Source: Amia ocellicauda (taxonomy: Eukaryota > Chordata > Actinopteri > Amiiformes > Amiidae). Taken from it: a stretch of 64,000 nt of DNA. The translations under genes and the position numbers were made by a program. Position 1 is the stretch's first letter. Each line of letters opens with the position of its first letter. This document shows positions 11,658 to 23,303 of this stretch, in pieces. A model generated the notes under the pieces. It had not been told where the DNA came from. It saw only the letters and a list, made by a program, of their open reading frames with translations, and searched no databases. The DNA lies in NCBI RefSeq assembly GCF_036373705.1, contig NC_089867.1, positions 20,145,823-20,209,822 of the forward strand, given 5' to 3'.

Positions 11658-12874
11658 GGTGGTTTATATCACGGACCTTGATCTCTATGATTTCAACATG
11701 CTGACAGCGTTCACAAATGAAATCTTCTTGGAAGAGTTCACCCAGGAAGGCAATTATTCTGCAAACCTGACATGATAGTGGCCACATGCTTCTAAATCTC
11801 AGTTTTTATCAGACTCTTAGTTCCTGTTCCCTAGTCAAGTGCTTAACTTTTTATCACAAGAGACAGTGCAGCTCTTTCTCAACAGCTGCTTTAAGTAGCG
11901 TTTGTCTACCTGCCACCAATTCACACCTAACTGGCTCCACCTGGCACAGAATTCCTGCTAGTCCTTGACTAAATCATCTTTCTACAACCCATTTACTTTC
12001 AACAACTTAGCAGCTGAACTGAATTGACTTCAATTAAAGCAAACTACAGACAAGAATAACTTCAAATAAGGCAAAGTTAAAACAAAATGAGGAATGCTAA
12101 GACTGGTCTGAAACTAGGAAAACAACAAGATGACTGCCTCTCACCTGTACTCTCCTGTGCCTGTCTGGTCCTACTTTATTAAGTAAATCGGTTTATCTTA
12201 CTTGTATTATTTATATAGGGATATGAAATCCACAGTACAAATAATTCATCATAGAGATTTTTAAATAAAACGAATAAAATAACTAACATGTTTATTGTTG
12301 TACAGTGTAGTGTAGGCTACTCAATAATGTATTGTGCAAAAAGTACTGACAAATTCAAAGTATCTTCATATACTTTCAATTATCATTAATAATATTATTA
12401 GCTGAAAACTTTATTGAAACAGGAATTTCAGAAACGCTTACTCCTTCACTCATATAACATCAAAGGACTAATGAAAATAACAGAACCCTTTGCAGAACTG
12501 ACAGAAGTAGCACAGAAGAACAAAATCAATGCAGGACAGCAACTTCTCAATCCACACAGCCAACACACTGCCTTAGACATGCTTCATGCTTAAAAGCTTC
12601 AACAGAAAAACAGACACAGCTCAGAAAAGTTACCAGTAATGGACTCAGTATGTTACTGCTATCATTGTGTTTATGATCAGGTTCACACATGTTACCAGAA
12701 TTTGAACAAGAAGTCCAATGCAGCAGCTGCAGAAAACGACTTCACAGCAGTCTCTTTATGTTGACCTTTGCCACTTCATGGATAATTAGAAGCGGACTTT
12801 ACACAAGGAGCCATTGTTGGATATGTGATTTTACTTTACGAGAGGCAGAAAGTGACCTGTCTTATACAATTACT
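11658..12874. other. Spacer between the two direct repeats
   Basis: On the minus strand 11554-11787 reads a short peptide with a CxxC pair (FICERCQHVEIIEIKVRD), resembling zinc-knuckle-like peptides carried by fish retroelements. That is a weak match from memory. The remainder is AT-rich and not recognisable. Confidence 0.35.
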
Positions 12875-13525
12875 TGCACTGCACACAGGAGAGACACTGC
12901 ATGTGAAACTAAATCATCAAACATTAATACCATCATGTGCATCCCTATCACAATCATATCATTGCTCCTGTTCTGAAATATCTTGGTTTGTTTTCTTAAA
13001 ACCTTCTTAGCAAAACATGCATTATATTGTAGTATTTCGGGGGTAGCGGCCAAGATGGGGAATCGATTAAATGGTCATAGTCGATTGTCCGTTTGAACAC
13101 GTTTACTGGAGTGCGTTTACAAGGATTTTAAATCAATAAAAGACATCTTACCATTGTACAGCACAACTGTCGATACACTATTGCAACATTTTAAATAGCA
13201 CAGGGTATAGTATATCAAAGATTACTTTAAAATTAACTGACAATACCTATAAAATTATACTTTGTGAAGTTAATCGATTAATTGATTAATCTATTCAGTC
13301 CAGTGTTGAGATGCACTGTCATCAATATCAGCCTTCTGTAATACAAAACCTAATTAACTTATTAGATCTTCCCATCAAGTCGAAAATACAATTGGATTCA
13401 ATATACCTCAAAAATAGACTAATCATCACCAACTGCAACGAACCAAGAACTTGAGATAGTCGAGTCTCCAGGTGTGTACAATACTAGCGACTGCACTGAA
13501 CTCCCCATAGAGGCTGCTGCCCCCT
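12875..13525 (+). repeat. Direct repeat, copy 2 (about 640 bp)
   Basis: Second copy of 11020-11657 in the same orientation. It differs by scattered substitutions and a few small insertions or deletions, for example an additional segment around 13450-13466. The left boundaries differ (atttgcactg versus acttgcactg) and the right boundaries diverge after the gctgcccc block. Confidence 0.85.
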
Positions 13526-16500
13526 ACCGGTGCTTTAAATCAAACCATCACATTCTCCAGACTAGAAGAGCTACTATACTACCATTTTTAATTCAATTGA
13601 GAAATCAATTAAAGATACATTATCTGAAATGAAACTGATGAAAATCGATATCAAAGACATGTGGAAAGACTGTTTAAGTTGGGCTGTGGAAGGTGTGTGT
13701 GGGCAGCTCCTGGTTTCTGTGTGGGGACTTGGCACAGAGAAATGGTGACGCAAGATGTATTTTTTGGGTTTGATTTTGTCTTTGGATGGTTTATTTTATG
13801 TAGAGTGTTTTGTATTGATTTAATCGCCTTTATATTTTAGTTGTGTGGTTTATTTGTTCATTTGTTTTATTTGACTAATTTATTTCACTCTTTTTAGCAC
13901 ATATGGGTACGGGACATTCATGGTCTAGAACGAATGCCTTTGGGGCTCTTAGGGCTGTCCCTCATACACTCCCAGCAGGCTGTGACTGAGTGAGTGAGTT
14001 TGCGTGTTTGTCTGTGCACTTGTGGTTTTAAATAAATACCATGTCTTAATATTAATAATAATCATAATATATTTCTTAGCAGATGCCTTCATTTAGGGCA
14101 AATTACAGTTGACATAAGAAACAACTCAAAATGTTGCAAAGTGCAGTGATACAATTGGTATAAAATACTATAAGGGGCCAAGACAAGACCTGAGAGGGCA
14201 GAGAATCAAGGGAGGAGATGAGGGGGGAGAAAACGTTTGTGCACAGTTCCACTATAACCAGGAGATGGCAGTCCAATCTCATACTACTTAAAGAAAAGGT
14301 GTGACCCAAACCAAAACAGTACACGCTTATCTTGTCATGAACTGTATCACTGCCTTATGGCAAATTATATGTTTGAGACTCCAAACCATAAGCAACAAAC
14401 CTTTGCCCTTCTAAAGAATCACACATTAAAAACACGTACCATACTGTTTTTTCATTTATTGTTAAAGGACATTTGCTAATATCTAAAAATAAAAAATCTA
14501 GTGCTGCACAGGTTTGTAATATGTGGTTCACAGATAGGTCAGATTTTTTTATTTGATTAATGCACTAGAAAAATAACTTTATTAAGAGAGGGAAGGGGGG
14601 GGACTACCAGATGTTTTGTGTGACTTATTCCCTGCTTCACCACCAGAGGTCACCTGAGTCCCAGATCAGTTTCTAATCAGTCAATCATTCAGTCATCATC
14701 CCTGATTAATTTCCACCTGTCTCCTCATGATCCCTTGTATATATACTCCTTTGTTCCATTCAATCAATGTGAAGTATCATTTGCTTTACTGAGCAGTGGT
14801 CCCATATATAGTTTATCAAAATGCCTTTTATCATCTTGGAAAATGTATAAACAAGCAAAACAACTTAGAACAATGTATAACTAATGACCCCTTCCTAGTT
14901 GGCACTGTGTGGCTGCAAACCTGGAGCACTGGCACCCCTAGTTAGCAGCCAATGGTGAAATATTAGCTGGCATGTATAACTGCATAGAATATAACAAAAC
15001 ATTTAAATAAAACTATTGAATTACAATAAATTTGTATGACTGTCACTTGACGTTATAAACATTTCTGGAGAGGGGTTGGACCCTAATCCCACTACAGCAC
15101 ATTAGTTCAGGTACCTGCCTTCAGAAAAGTTATATTATATGTTGATTTTAAAAGAAGAATGTTTACTTTAATAAGTCACCTCCAGACAGTTAATATTAAT
15201 ACAAAATTGAAACTTTATTTACAAATCATTTATATAAAAGTGCTACACTCTGTAATGTACATACAGTAGTTGGAAGAAGGCACACAAATAATTAACAAAT
15301 TGAATCCTCAATTTAAATAAGGGTAAACATAATTGTTAATGAAATTTAAAACTTGGGTGACTGGACAGATGCTTGGATTTAGAGAAGTGGACTATGAATG
15401 AACTGTAGCACCTGCAAATTACATCAATATATACCAACAGGCCAAGATCATATCTGCAGATATGCGGGGACTGGACAACAACAGCTTCAGGGTACAGACC
15501 GCATTCCAGAAGAACAGGCAGAAGCTACAACTGAATCTCCAGACTACAATCATCTAAAGTCTATTTTGCAAGGATTTCTGTCATAGACATTGATATTAAT
15601 CTTCAAACCTAATAGCAATAAAGATACAGCATGCATACAGATTCTGGATGTATTGCAACTACATGATAAAAAAAAAATCATATTCAATGGTGTTTTAATG
15701 CTGCATTTAATGTGGGCACCTCAAGGACTTTGTTGCGGTAGAACAGCTATATAAAGTAAGATCAGTGTTTTTTTGTTTTTCCACAACTCCACGTAGATTG
15801 GAGTGCCGACAAGTACGAAGCGAACAGAACAACAAGGGTTTAAACTCTTGGCACTGCAGTAAATATAACTGCATAAATGATACTGTTGTGAAACCTGGAC
15901 GTTTGTAGCTTCTGGTAGTTGCTTTAATTACCACTGGGTAGCAGTATATTGTATCAATCATATAAAACCCCACTCCAGTTATGAATCTCACCCTTGCACC
16001 AACAAAAATAATTGAAAACCACTAATAATGCTCTCCCCTTCATACTGAGCTGTTGACCATTACAGTCTTTAATTTCACCATCATTATGAAGGAAAGTAAC
16101 CCAGAATAATCAGAGGGACCTGCACTGTTCCCTCTGTTTTCCATGATAGGACTGTTTACCTCTCTGTAAGGACTACTGAGGACAGCGGGGCTTCTACACA
16201 GAGGCCATATGCCAGAGGTCATAGTCCTAAAATCCTGACTCTCCTGTACATTTACACCAGTGCTTCTATCCACTGAAGAACAGCAAAAAGAAGAGTGAAG
16301 GTATAATAAAGAATTCTCCCTTTTGGAAATGTTGCCATTTCTCACCAACAATATATTCTGTTGAGTTCCCATCCTTTATCATCTCTTCATCAGGAACAGT
16401 ACAACTGGAAAAATAAAATGCAGTAGCTAACATTTTTATATGTATAACACATGGTTAATGAGCAATGGCCAAGTGTGGCAATGCTCTCCAATAATACATG

Positions 16501-16734
16501 TGATAAACAAGGGTTGATAATCTGATGTGAAATTATTCAGAGAACAATAATAATGCAGTGATGAATATAAGATGTGAGATGTTTGTCATTTTATAATTAA
16601 ATTAAAATATAGAGAGAAATTAAACAAAAGCTTTATACACCAAGGTAATGACATACACATAGGCCTGAACCATGATGACTCAATACAAACTAACATAAAA
16701 ATGCCTCACACTCTCCATATTGTGCAATAATTAT
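13526..16734. other. Intergenic, repeat scraps only
   Basis: No gene supported. At about 14055-14110 the motif tttcttagcagatgcc followed by agggcaaattacag is the 3' end of a minus-strand SINE of the family seen at 18118. The tract 14640-14770 (tctcctcatgatccc, then tatatatactcc) has the look of an LTR promoter but has no partner. Two short ORFs at 15398 and 15707 show no recognisable domain. Confidence 0.4.
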
Positions 16735-16925
16735 GCCATTATTATTACTCAATTTTCTTAGCAGACACCCTCAGCCAGCATGACTTACAATTGTTAAAAC
16801 ATACCACATTATTTTTTACCCATTTATACAGCTGGGCATTTACTGGAGCAATCTAGGTAACAGCAGTGCCCCTACCTAGTATTGAACCCCCGACCAGAGC
16901 CTTAACCACTACTCCCATGTGTTGA
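16735..16925 (-). repeat. tRNA-type SINE, minus strand
   Basis: Read in reverse, it has the remnant of a promoter region with an accompanying gggttcaa-like box, then a body containing actgttacctagattgctcc and cccagctgtataaatggg, and a 3' end gtctgctaagaaaa. These are the same blocks as in the plus-strand copies at 18118 and 58425. The 3' tail follows the pattern aagtcgccctggacaagggc, then gtctgctaagaaat, best preserved near 54515. Confidence 0.75.
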
Positions 16926-17139
16926 GTATGTATGTGCCATATGAACAGTCTTCACACTCTGCATCAGATGTTTTCATGTAATATTGTAGTTATGTTTTAC
17001 TGTTATAATTAAAACTTAAAACAACAATTGTATATTTGCGATTCTATCTGTTGCGTTCTAGGTCATGTATTTTCGTGACTAGGCAATGTGGCTACACCTT
17101 GCATATTTACCAATCTCGTGATTATATATATGGTTGTTC

Positions 17140-17345
17140 TGCGTAGATCTGCAGAATCACACCGATCCCATTGGTGGAGCAGCACAGATCTGCGCATAAC
17201 TGCGACAATCTGCGCTACTGGAACGCGACCTGTGAAGCCCTCAGTGTCGCCAGCTGAGTGACGTAAAAACTGCGTCATCAGGGCGCGACAGACATTTAGT
17301 CAAGGTGGATTCTAAACATACCGATATAGTATTTCGTTGAAAACT
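17140..17345 (+). promoter_or_regulatory. Probable MAD2L2 promoter / first-exon region
   Basis: A local GC- and CpG-richer patch in AT-rich DNA, ending about 340 bases before the first coding exon's acceptor. It contains a CRE/ATF-like site, tgacgtaa (17259-17266), and tgcgtcatc close by. There are also several copies of a ctgcg motif (tctgcg, atctgcgcat). No TATA box is evident. A non-coding first exon spliced to the acceptor at 17670 is expected. The exact start site cannot be read from sequence. Confidence 0.4.
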
Positions 17346-17682
17346 GTAAAATGTAATGTAAAAAGGGATCATATTTGTGCGATGGTTATGGCTGTCATCT
17401 CTGATGTATTAGTATGCTATCGTGGGCGCTGACTTCACGAGAAAACATGGGATTGTTTGTATGAATCTGAAAATTGCGCGGCATAGTTTTGATCATTCTT
17501 AGGTGGGTAGCCTATATTGTACTAGTTATATTTATCATGCACACATTGCATACATAAGCACATATCCAATCATTTCCATTCTCAAAACTCTCCGTTTTTA
17601 TTTCATAAGCCTCGCTGCTTGCTGTGCTTAGTACTGTGTGGTATTCTGCTAATGTGTTTTTATCTTTCAGTGTGCGGTCAGC

Positions 17683-20600
17683 ATGACTACCCTAACCAGA
17701 CAGGACCTCAATTTCGGACAGGGTATTGTATTTTGAATTAATTTAATCTTTCTCTCTATTTATAGATATAGTGTTCATATTTAGTAAGTTGCAATTTAGT
17801 TTAACCCAAGAGGAGATCTGCTCGCATATCAAATGAGATGATCTTTCTTACTTTTCTAGTGGTTGCTGATATCCTGTGTGAATTTTTGGAGGTGGCCATC
17901 CACTTAATCCTGTACGTCCGGGAGGTGTATCCTACTGGGATCTTCCAGAAAAGGAAAAAATACAATGTACCAGTACAGGTGAGAATAAATCATTCTATAG
18001 TACCAGTTTAGTTTAAAACTTGAGTTCTGATTTCCTCAATATTTTCACAGTGAAAGCGTTGCATTTAATTATTTAACCCTTGCACAATTGTAAATATTGA
18101 AATAATGAAGTGTTACAGCTGTATAGGTTTTATGAGGTCGGGGTTTTAACCCCACTACAGTTGTACCCTTGAGCAAGGTACTTTACGTGGATTGTTCCAG
18201 TAAAAGTCCCAGCTGCATAAATGGGTAAGTATATGTACAAAAAATAATGTCATATACTATTGTAACAATTGTTGGATAAGGGCGTCTGTTAAGAAATATA
18301 ATAAATAAATAATGATTCCTTATTACATTGATGAGCTTTTCAATCTGGAATGAGGATGGAATTGCTAATTAAGATTTTTAACTGGTCTGTCGTTTTATTT
18401 TTTCAGATGTCATGCCACCCTGAACTAAATCAATACATACAGGATACTCTACATTGTATAAAACCACTAATTGAGAAGGTAAGACACCATCTGGCATTAA
18501 AAACCCATCTATACCTTTGGTTAAAATCCCAAGCTTTGCATCATTACAGAATGCATGCTGATGCAGACATAGCCCAAGCCAATTAACTATAGTTAGTTAA
18601 CTTCGGTCACAATCGTGTCCAGCCTGACTTGAGAACCACCCCACATTAGTTAAATGGTTCCAGTGATGGTGAATATCAGGTTTGTGTTTTTCTGCTGAAA
18701 TGAGTTAACTGTGCTGGTCTCCCTTCTACTCCAGAATGAAGCAGAGAAAGTAGTGGTCGTCATCATGGACAAAGAGCACCACCCAGTGGAGAGATTTGTA
18801 TTTGAAATTTCACAGCCGCCTCTGCTTTCCATTAGGTCAGTCCCCCGACTCCAGCTTTGGCAAACACTTGCTCATTTGTTGGGTTTGGATTTCCCGTTTT
18901 ATTTCTGATATATATTTTCATTATGATGTCTTTTTTTGTTGTTGTTAAGAGAGTCATTCATACTGGGTTTGAATGTCACCATTTGGAAACGTTGATTTAA
19001 TCTGGGCCCAGTTCTTGAACCAAATACTGCATCTGTATCTTCAACACAGAGAAGAAACACTGTTCACATCTTAATATACGTTATACTGGCCTTACTTGTG
19101 ACCTTATTATGCTCTCTTTGTTTGGTTTCTTTATGCAATTTAAGTATCAAATACATATATTCGTTCTTCTAAAGTAGACATTTTATTTACTCCTTTTGAA
19201 GCTAAACATTTTAATGAAACCCAAATAAATTAGTATATTAACTATAATTGTTATCCTGAGTTTTTGTTACTTCTGTTCACAGCTCTGATACGTTGCTGTC
19301 TCATGTGGAGCAGTTGTTGAGAGCTGTCATCCTAAAAATTAGTGTTTGCGATGCAGTACTTGACAACAATCCACCAGGTAAAGCTTTTCTTGGATTCTTA
19401 AAAAATAATAATATGCAGCATCATTATTTTGAAGCGTAATAACTTAATCCTAGTACAAATATTTTTGCAGAAGTACCTTAATATCACTGTGAAAGGCCTT
19501 AACTTACTGTGTTCATTATTACATGTAATTTTGATTGCAGATCTATCGTTCAAACTAGTCTAAGCCTTGATCAAACACTGTTCACGTATTGTCTTCACTT
19601 CTGCAGGGTGTACATTTACAGTGCTGGTGCACACGAGAGAGGCTGCCACACGAAATATGGAAAAGATTCAGGTTATTAAGGTCAGCAGCTCATCATTTGT
19701 ACAGTTTGGTGCCATTGTGGTTTCAAGACATCGTACTTCCAGATTATCACCTTCATTTAATAAGCATTGTAAATAAAAATATTGCCTTTGAGTATGAAGA
19801 TGAATTGTAAGAAAAAATTGGAAGTCTACCAGTGACTTGATGATTGTACAGTACTGTGCAAAAGTCTTAGGCAGGTGTGGAAAAATGCTGTAAAGTAAGA
19901 ATGCTTTCAAAAATAGACATATTAATAGATTATTTATCAATTAACTAAATGCAAAGTGAGTGAACAGAAGAAAAATCTACATCAAATCCATATTTGGTGT
20001 GACCACCCTTTGCCTTCAAAACAGCATCAATTCTTCTAGGTACCATTCTTCTTCCTGCACACAGTTTTTGAAGGAACTCGGCAGGTAGGTTTGCCCAAAC
20101 ATCATGGAGAACTAACCACAGTTCTTCTATGGATTTAGGCAGCCTCAGTTTCCTGATCCCTTTCTTAAGATCTCTTTGCAGCTCAACATATTCTTTGTAT
20201 TTTGTTTTGTCTCCATCCCTTTTGTATGCGCTATACAACATTTTCTTTCTCTTGATATTTATTTGCATACTTCTATTAAACCATTTTGGCCAGTGTTTTT
20301 TGGTCCTCAATTTGCTACGTTTTGGTACAAATTTCTCCTGAGCCTCAAGTAGTATATTCTTAAAATATAACCATGTGTTTTCAACTGAATCTGTATCCAG
20401 TGTGCTCCAGTCTCACTCCGCTAAGTGCCGCCTCATACCTTCAAGGATTGCTTTTCTAAAATTGGGATCTTCATGTACCTAGAAGAATTGATGCTGTTTT
20501 GAAGGCAAAGGGTGGTCACACTTAATATTGATTTGATGTAGATTTTTCTTCTGTTCACTCACTTTGCATTTTGTTAAGTAATAAATATAATCTATTAACA

Positions 20601-21370
20601 TGTCTATTTTAAAAAGCATTCTTACTTTACAGCATTTGTTTACACCTGCCTAAAACATTTGCACAGTACTGTATATTTTCAGTTTAAATTCTGTTTTGTT
20701 AATTTACTTGGCTTATATGATTTTGGTTTGTTGATTTAACAGATTAATTGTGAATTAAACACATTTTATAAAGCAAAATCATGGAAAAACAAACATCGAT
20801 ATGTCCACTATTTAGTTAAAACAAGTTTATTTAGTGTCTTTTCCAAGATATTTAAACCCTGTGTGAATGTCTTCTCTTAGGATTTCCCATGGATAGTAGC
20901 CGATGAACAGGAAGTGCATATGCGGGAGCCCAGACTCATACCTTTAAAAACCATGACGTCAGATATTGTTAAAGTGAGTCCAATCTTTTTTAATATCTGT
21001 ACTTAATCATAAGCAAGATTTTTTTTTTTTTTTTTTTTTTACACAGGCTACATGTTATTACTAACCTTACGACTAAAATTTCATTTTTTTTAATGAATTA
21101 CTCCTTTGTCTTTAAACAGGCACAATATGAGTCAGTTTATTATAAATGGAAATATGTCCCACCAAGACATTTCCTGCTTTTTCAGAACCTGTGCCATTTC
21201 GCTTTGTTATAAGATGAGGAACTCAACTGCTCTGACTTATTCTTAATGGTTTTATCCTGTAGTTATATGTATGGAAGACCTTCTATGACCTGTGCATTAA
21301 TTAATAAGTGTTATTTTGATCTGAATAGATGCAGCTGTATGTAGAGGAACGAGCACACAAGGCATCTTAA
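17683..21370 (+). CDS. MAD2L2: MAD2L2 / REV7, eight coding exons
   Basis: MAD2L2 (REV7) is a HORMA-domain adaptor. It binds REV3L in DNA polymerase zeta for translesion synthesis, is part of the shieldin complex in double-strand break repair, and restrains CDH1/CDC20. Coding exons are 17683-17722, 17860-17978, 18407-18478, 18735-18835, 19283-19377, 19607-19680, 20881-20973 and 21329-21370. All junctions are GT/AG and in phase, giving 211 residues, the human length. It starts [20 protein letters not shown]. Conserved blocks include [36 protein letters not shown], and [16 protein letters not shown]. The C-terminal seat-belt region contains [15 protein letters not shown] and ends [12 protein letters not shown]. 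The exon 1 acceptor (17670) precedes 12 untranslated bases, so an upstream non-coding exon is expected. Its introns hold a SINE and a nested miniature transposon. It is nearly identical to the human protein, so it is under strong constraint. Confidence 0.98.
18118..18310 (+). repeat. tRNA-type SINE in MAD2L2 intron 2
   Basis: The body contains the gggttttaacccc region, acccttgagcaaggtacttt, and ttccagtaaaagtcccagct. The 3' end reads ggataagggcgtctgttaag and then a short A/T-rich tail with taaataaataat. The same blocks occur in the minus-strand copy at 16735 and the plus-strand copy at 58425. Confidence 0.8.
19848..20673. mobile_element. Palindromic Tc1-type miniature element, interrupted by a LINE piece
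   Basis: The outer ends are inverted: cagtactgtgcaaaagtctt at the left, and gcacagtactg preceded by aaacattt at the right. Inside, a second inverted pair surrounds the middle: tttggtgtgaccaccctttg (about 19993) and the reverse form containing caaagggtggtcaca (about 20505). This is a foldback derivative of a Tc1-like element in MAD2L2 intron 6. Its centre (about 20140-20462) is replaced by a LINE fragment. Confidence 0.85.
20137..20462 (-). mobile_element. CR1-type LINE fragment nested in the miniature element
   Basis: It is homologous to 9080-9430 in the CR1 remnant, with the same stretch cctgatccctttctta and the same downstream blocks (gctcaacatattctttg, ctcaagtagtatattct). On the minus strand it encodes an ORF2 linker region with [18 protein letters not shown]. 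Both ends are abrupt. It contains no RT core. Confidence 0.85.
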
Positions 21371-22780
21371 ACCACATTGGAAATATACAACTTATCAGAT
21401 GCCATCTAAAATGAAACTGCCTTCCATATGTAATCTACTCACACATGGAAGTACAACAGCGTCTATTTAACACATTTCAACTAGAAGTGGCATCAATGCC
21501 TGCTGGTGCATCCTTCTTCAGAATCTGAACATTACTGACAGAACGCAAGCAAAAAGGTAGACGTGGAAAGAACTGATTAATTAGTTGAAGAAGAAAATAA
21601 CCTTCATTTAGCCTTAATGTCCTTGGATATGTATTGAACGTCACTGCGCATCATACCTCTTCACCAGGAGTGCACCACACTCTCCATATGCAGAAATAAA
21701 CTAAGCGAGCAATGTATTTGAAGCAGCACTTTGGTCAAAGCGAGCACAAGTGTGGAGATGTAGCCCACTTTAAGTGCCATTTAGTCGGAGTCACAGCAAA
21801 TGTTGTGTTCTTACCGATCGCAGATCAGAACTGTAGATGATGTATAATGAAATCGCCACAACTAGTCCTTTGCATTTGATATTGTATGAAGTTGTTGGTG
21901 TTAATGAGAAGATTTATCTTGCTTTTATAACTTTATAAAGCATTGTCTTGTGTCAAAACATGTGTTTTGTCAAAACAGTTACAATTATTATTTTTAAATC
22001 TGCCATGTTTATTTAAAAGGTATTTCTTGGATTTGTAGTGTCTCTTGCAACCCCAAAAAAAGAAAAAGCTCTTGCAGTGAGCTGCTGAACATTTATACAC
22101 ATTAATTCCTCATAAATTAACTTTTTATGAAATATATGTACTATATACTGAAGTCTGGAATGCAATGTCAATGCAAGTGTGTAAAAGTATTGAATGTTTA
22201 TATATTTTGGTGTTTTCTAGAATCTTTCATTATCTTCATATTGCCTTAAAGAGATTATTCATTCTGCTAGGATAACGTTATGGGATGTTTTATGGGCAGC
22301 AGACAATCTTATTTTGTCCTCTATAGTTTAGCATTATGTTCCTCCAAGTACCAACAATAATTGTCAGTAAGGTGTTTTGTACTGTTCAGCCATGCCCTGA
22401 AAGCACACAAAGCTGGCTTCAGGACAACAGTGACTTACTCTTTGGCCCTCATGCAATTCTTTCCCTTTTTATTCTTAACATTTTGGAAACTACCTAGATT
22501 AAATCAATGGTTACTTCATTGAAATGTCCAGAGTCTATTTGTTATTTCATTATTTGGTACCGTAAGAGTTCTATTGTCTATGAGTTGCTCAGTGCATTGA
22601 AAGCAGTGTGACCTTGTTTCCTTGTTGGATTTTGCAGAAAAAAAAAAAAAACAGGAAGGTTGCTAGTTTAATACCTTCCATTAAATTGTTCTGATTCACT
22701 GTGCAGACATCCTTCCTCGCTACTGTTATGTTTTAAATGTTGAAAATACAAATGTAATAAATACGCTTTTAAAATAATCT
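21371..22780 (+). other. MAD2L2 3' untranslated region
   Basis: Non-coding sequence after the stop codon. A canonical AATAAA lies at about 22756 (tgtaataaatacgc) and is the likely polyadenylation signal. The poly-A run near 22637-22651 and the cccaaaaaaagaaaaagc tract near 22055 are internal. Confidence 0.6.
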
Positions 22781-23303
22781 TTCTTGTACTTTTACTTTTA
22801 TTGAATCAGTGCCTTTGCTTTTGTTAATCAGTGTTTAATTATAACTGTTTTTACCACAATGCAATCTCTCACTGCAAACGTCATACAGCACTGTTATGGG
22901 TTTAACAGCTACTTCTTGATTCCAAGTTGCCTTGGACAAAATAACAATCATAATTCTGCCAACATTTCATAGCTATGACCTTACATTCTAGGGTGTTTAC
23001 AGTAAATTTATGACCACAGAAATATTACTGAAATGAAAATATGATCCAGGGTGACTATTTATATCATAAATATGATTGATCTTTATTTAGAACAAAATGT
23101 CTAGTTCCTTAGGTCAAACGCAGTGCACAGACTTGTGTTTTATGGAAGAAAAGGATGATTTGTGATCTTTGATTTACTGAAATCACTGGATACAATTAAG
23201 GGGGCATCTGTGGGAGGGTGATTGTATTGAAGGACTTTGCACTTGATTTCAGAGAAGTGTAATTATAAATACAAAAAATCTTAATCTTATTCCTGAAGGT
23301 TTT
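22781..23303. other. Intergenic gap between MAD2L2 and CCDC27
   Basis: Convergent 3' ends with no further coding exon. The minus-strand 3' UTR of the coiled-coil gene presumably occupies the right part. Confidence 0.45.

Noticed and set aside
15398-15586. Cysteine-containing 62-codon frame that looks slightly like a TNFR cysteine-rich block
   Set aside because: There are too few cysteines in the right spacing, no splice sites in the family phase, and it is far from the receptor cluster.
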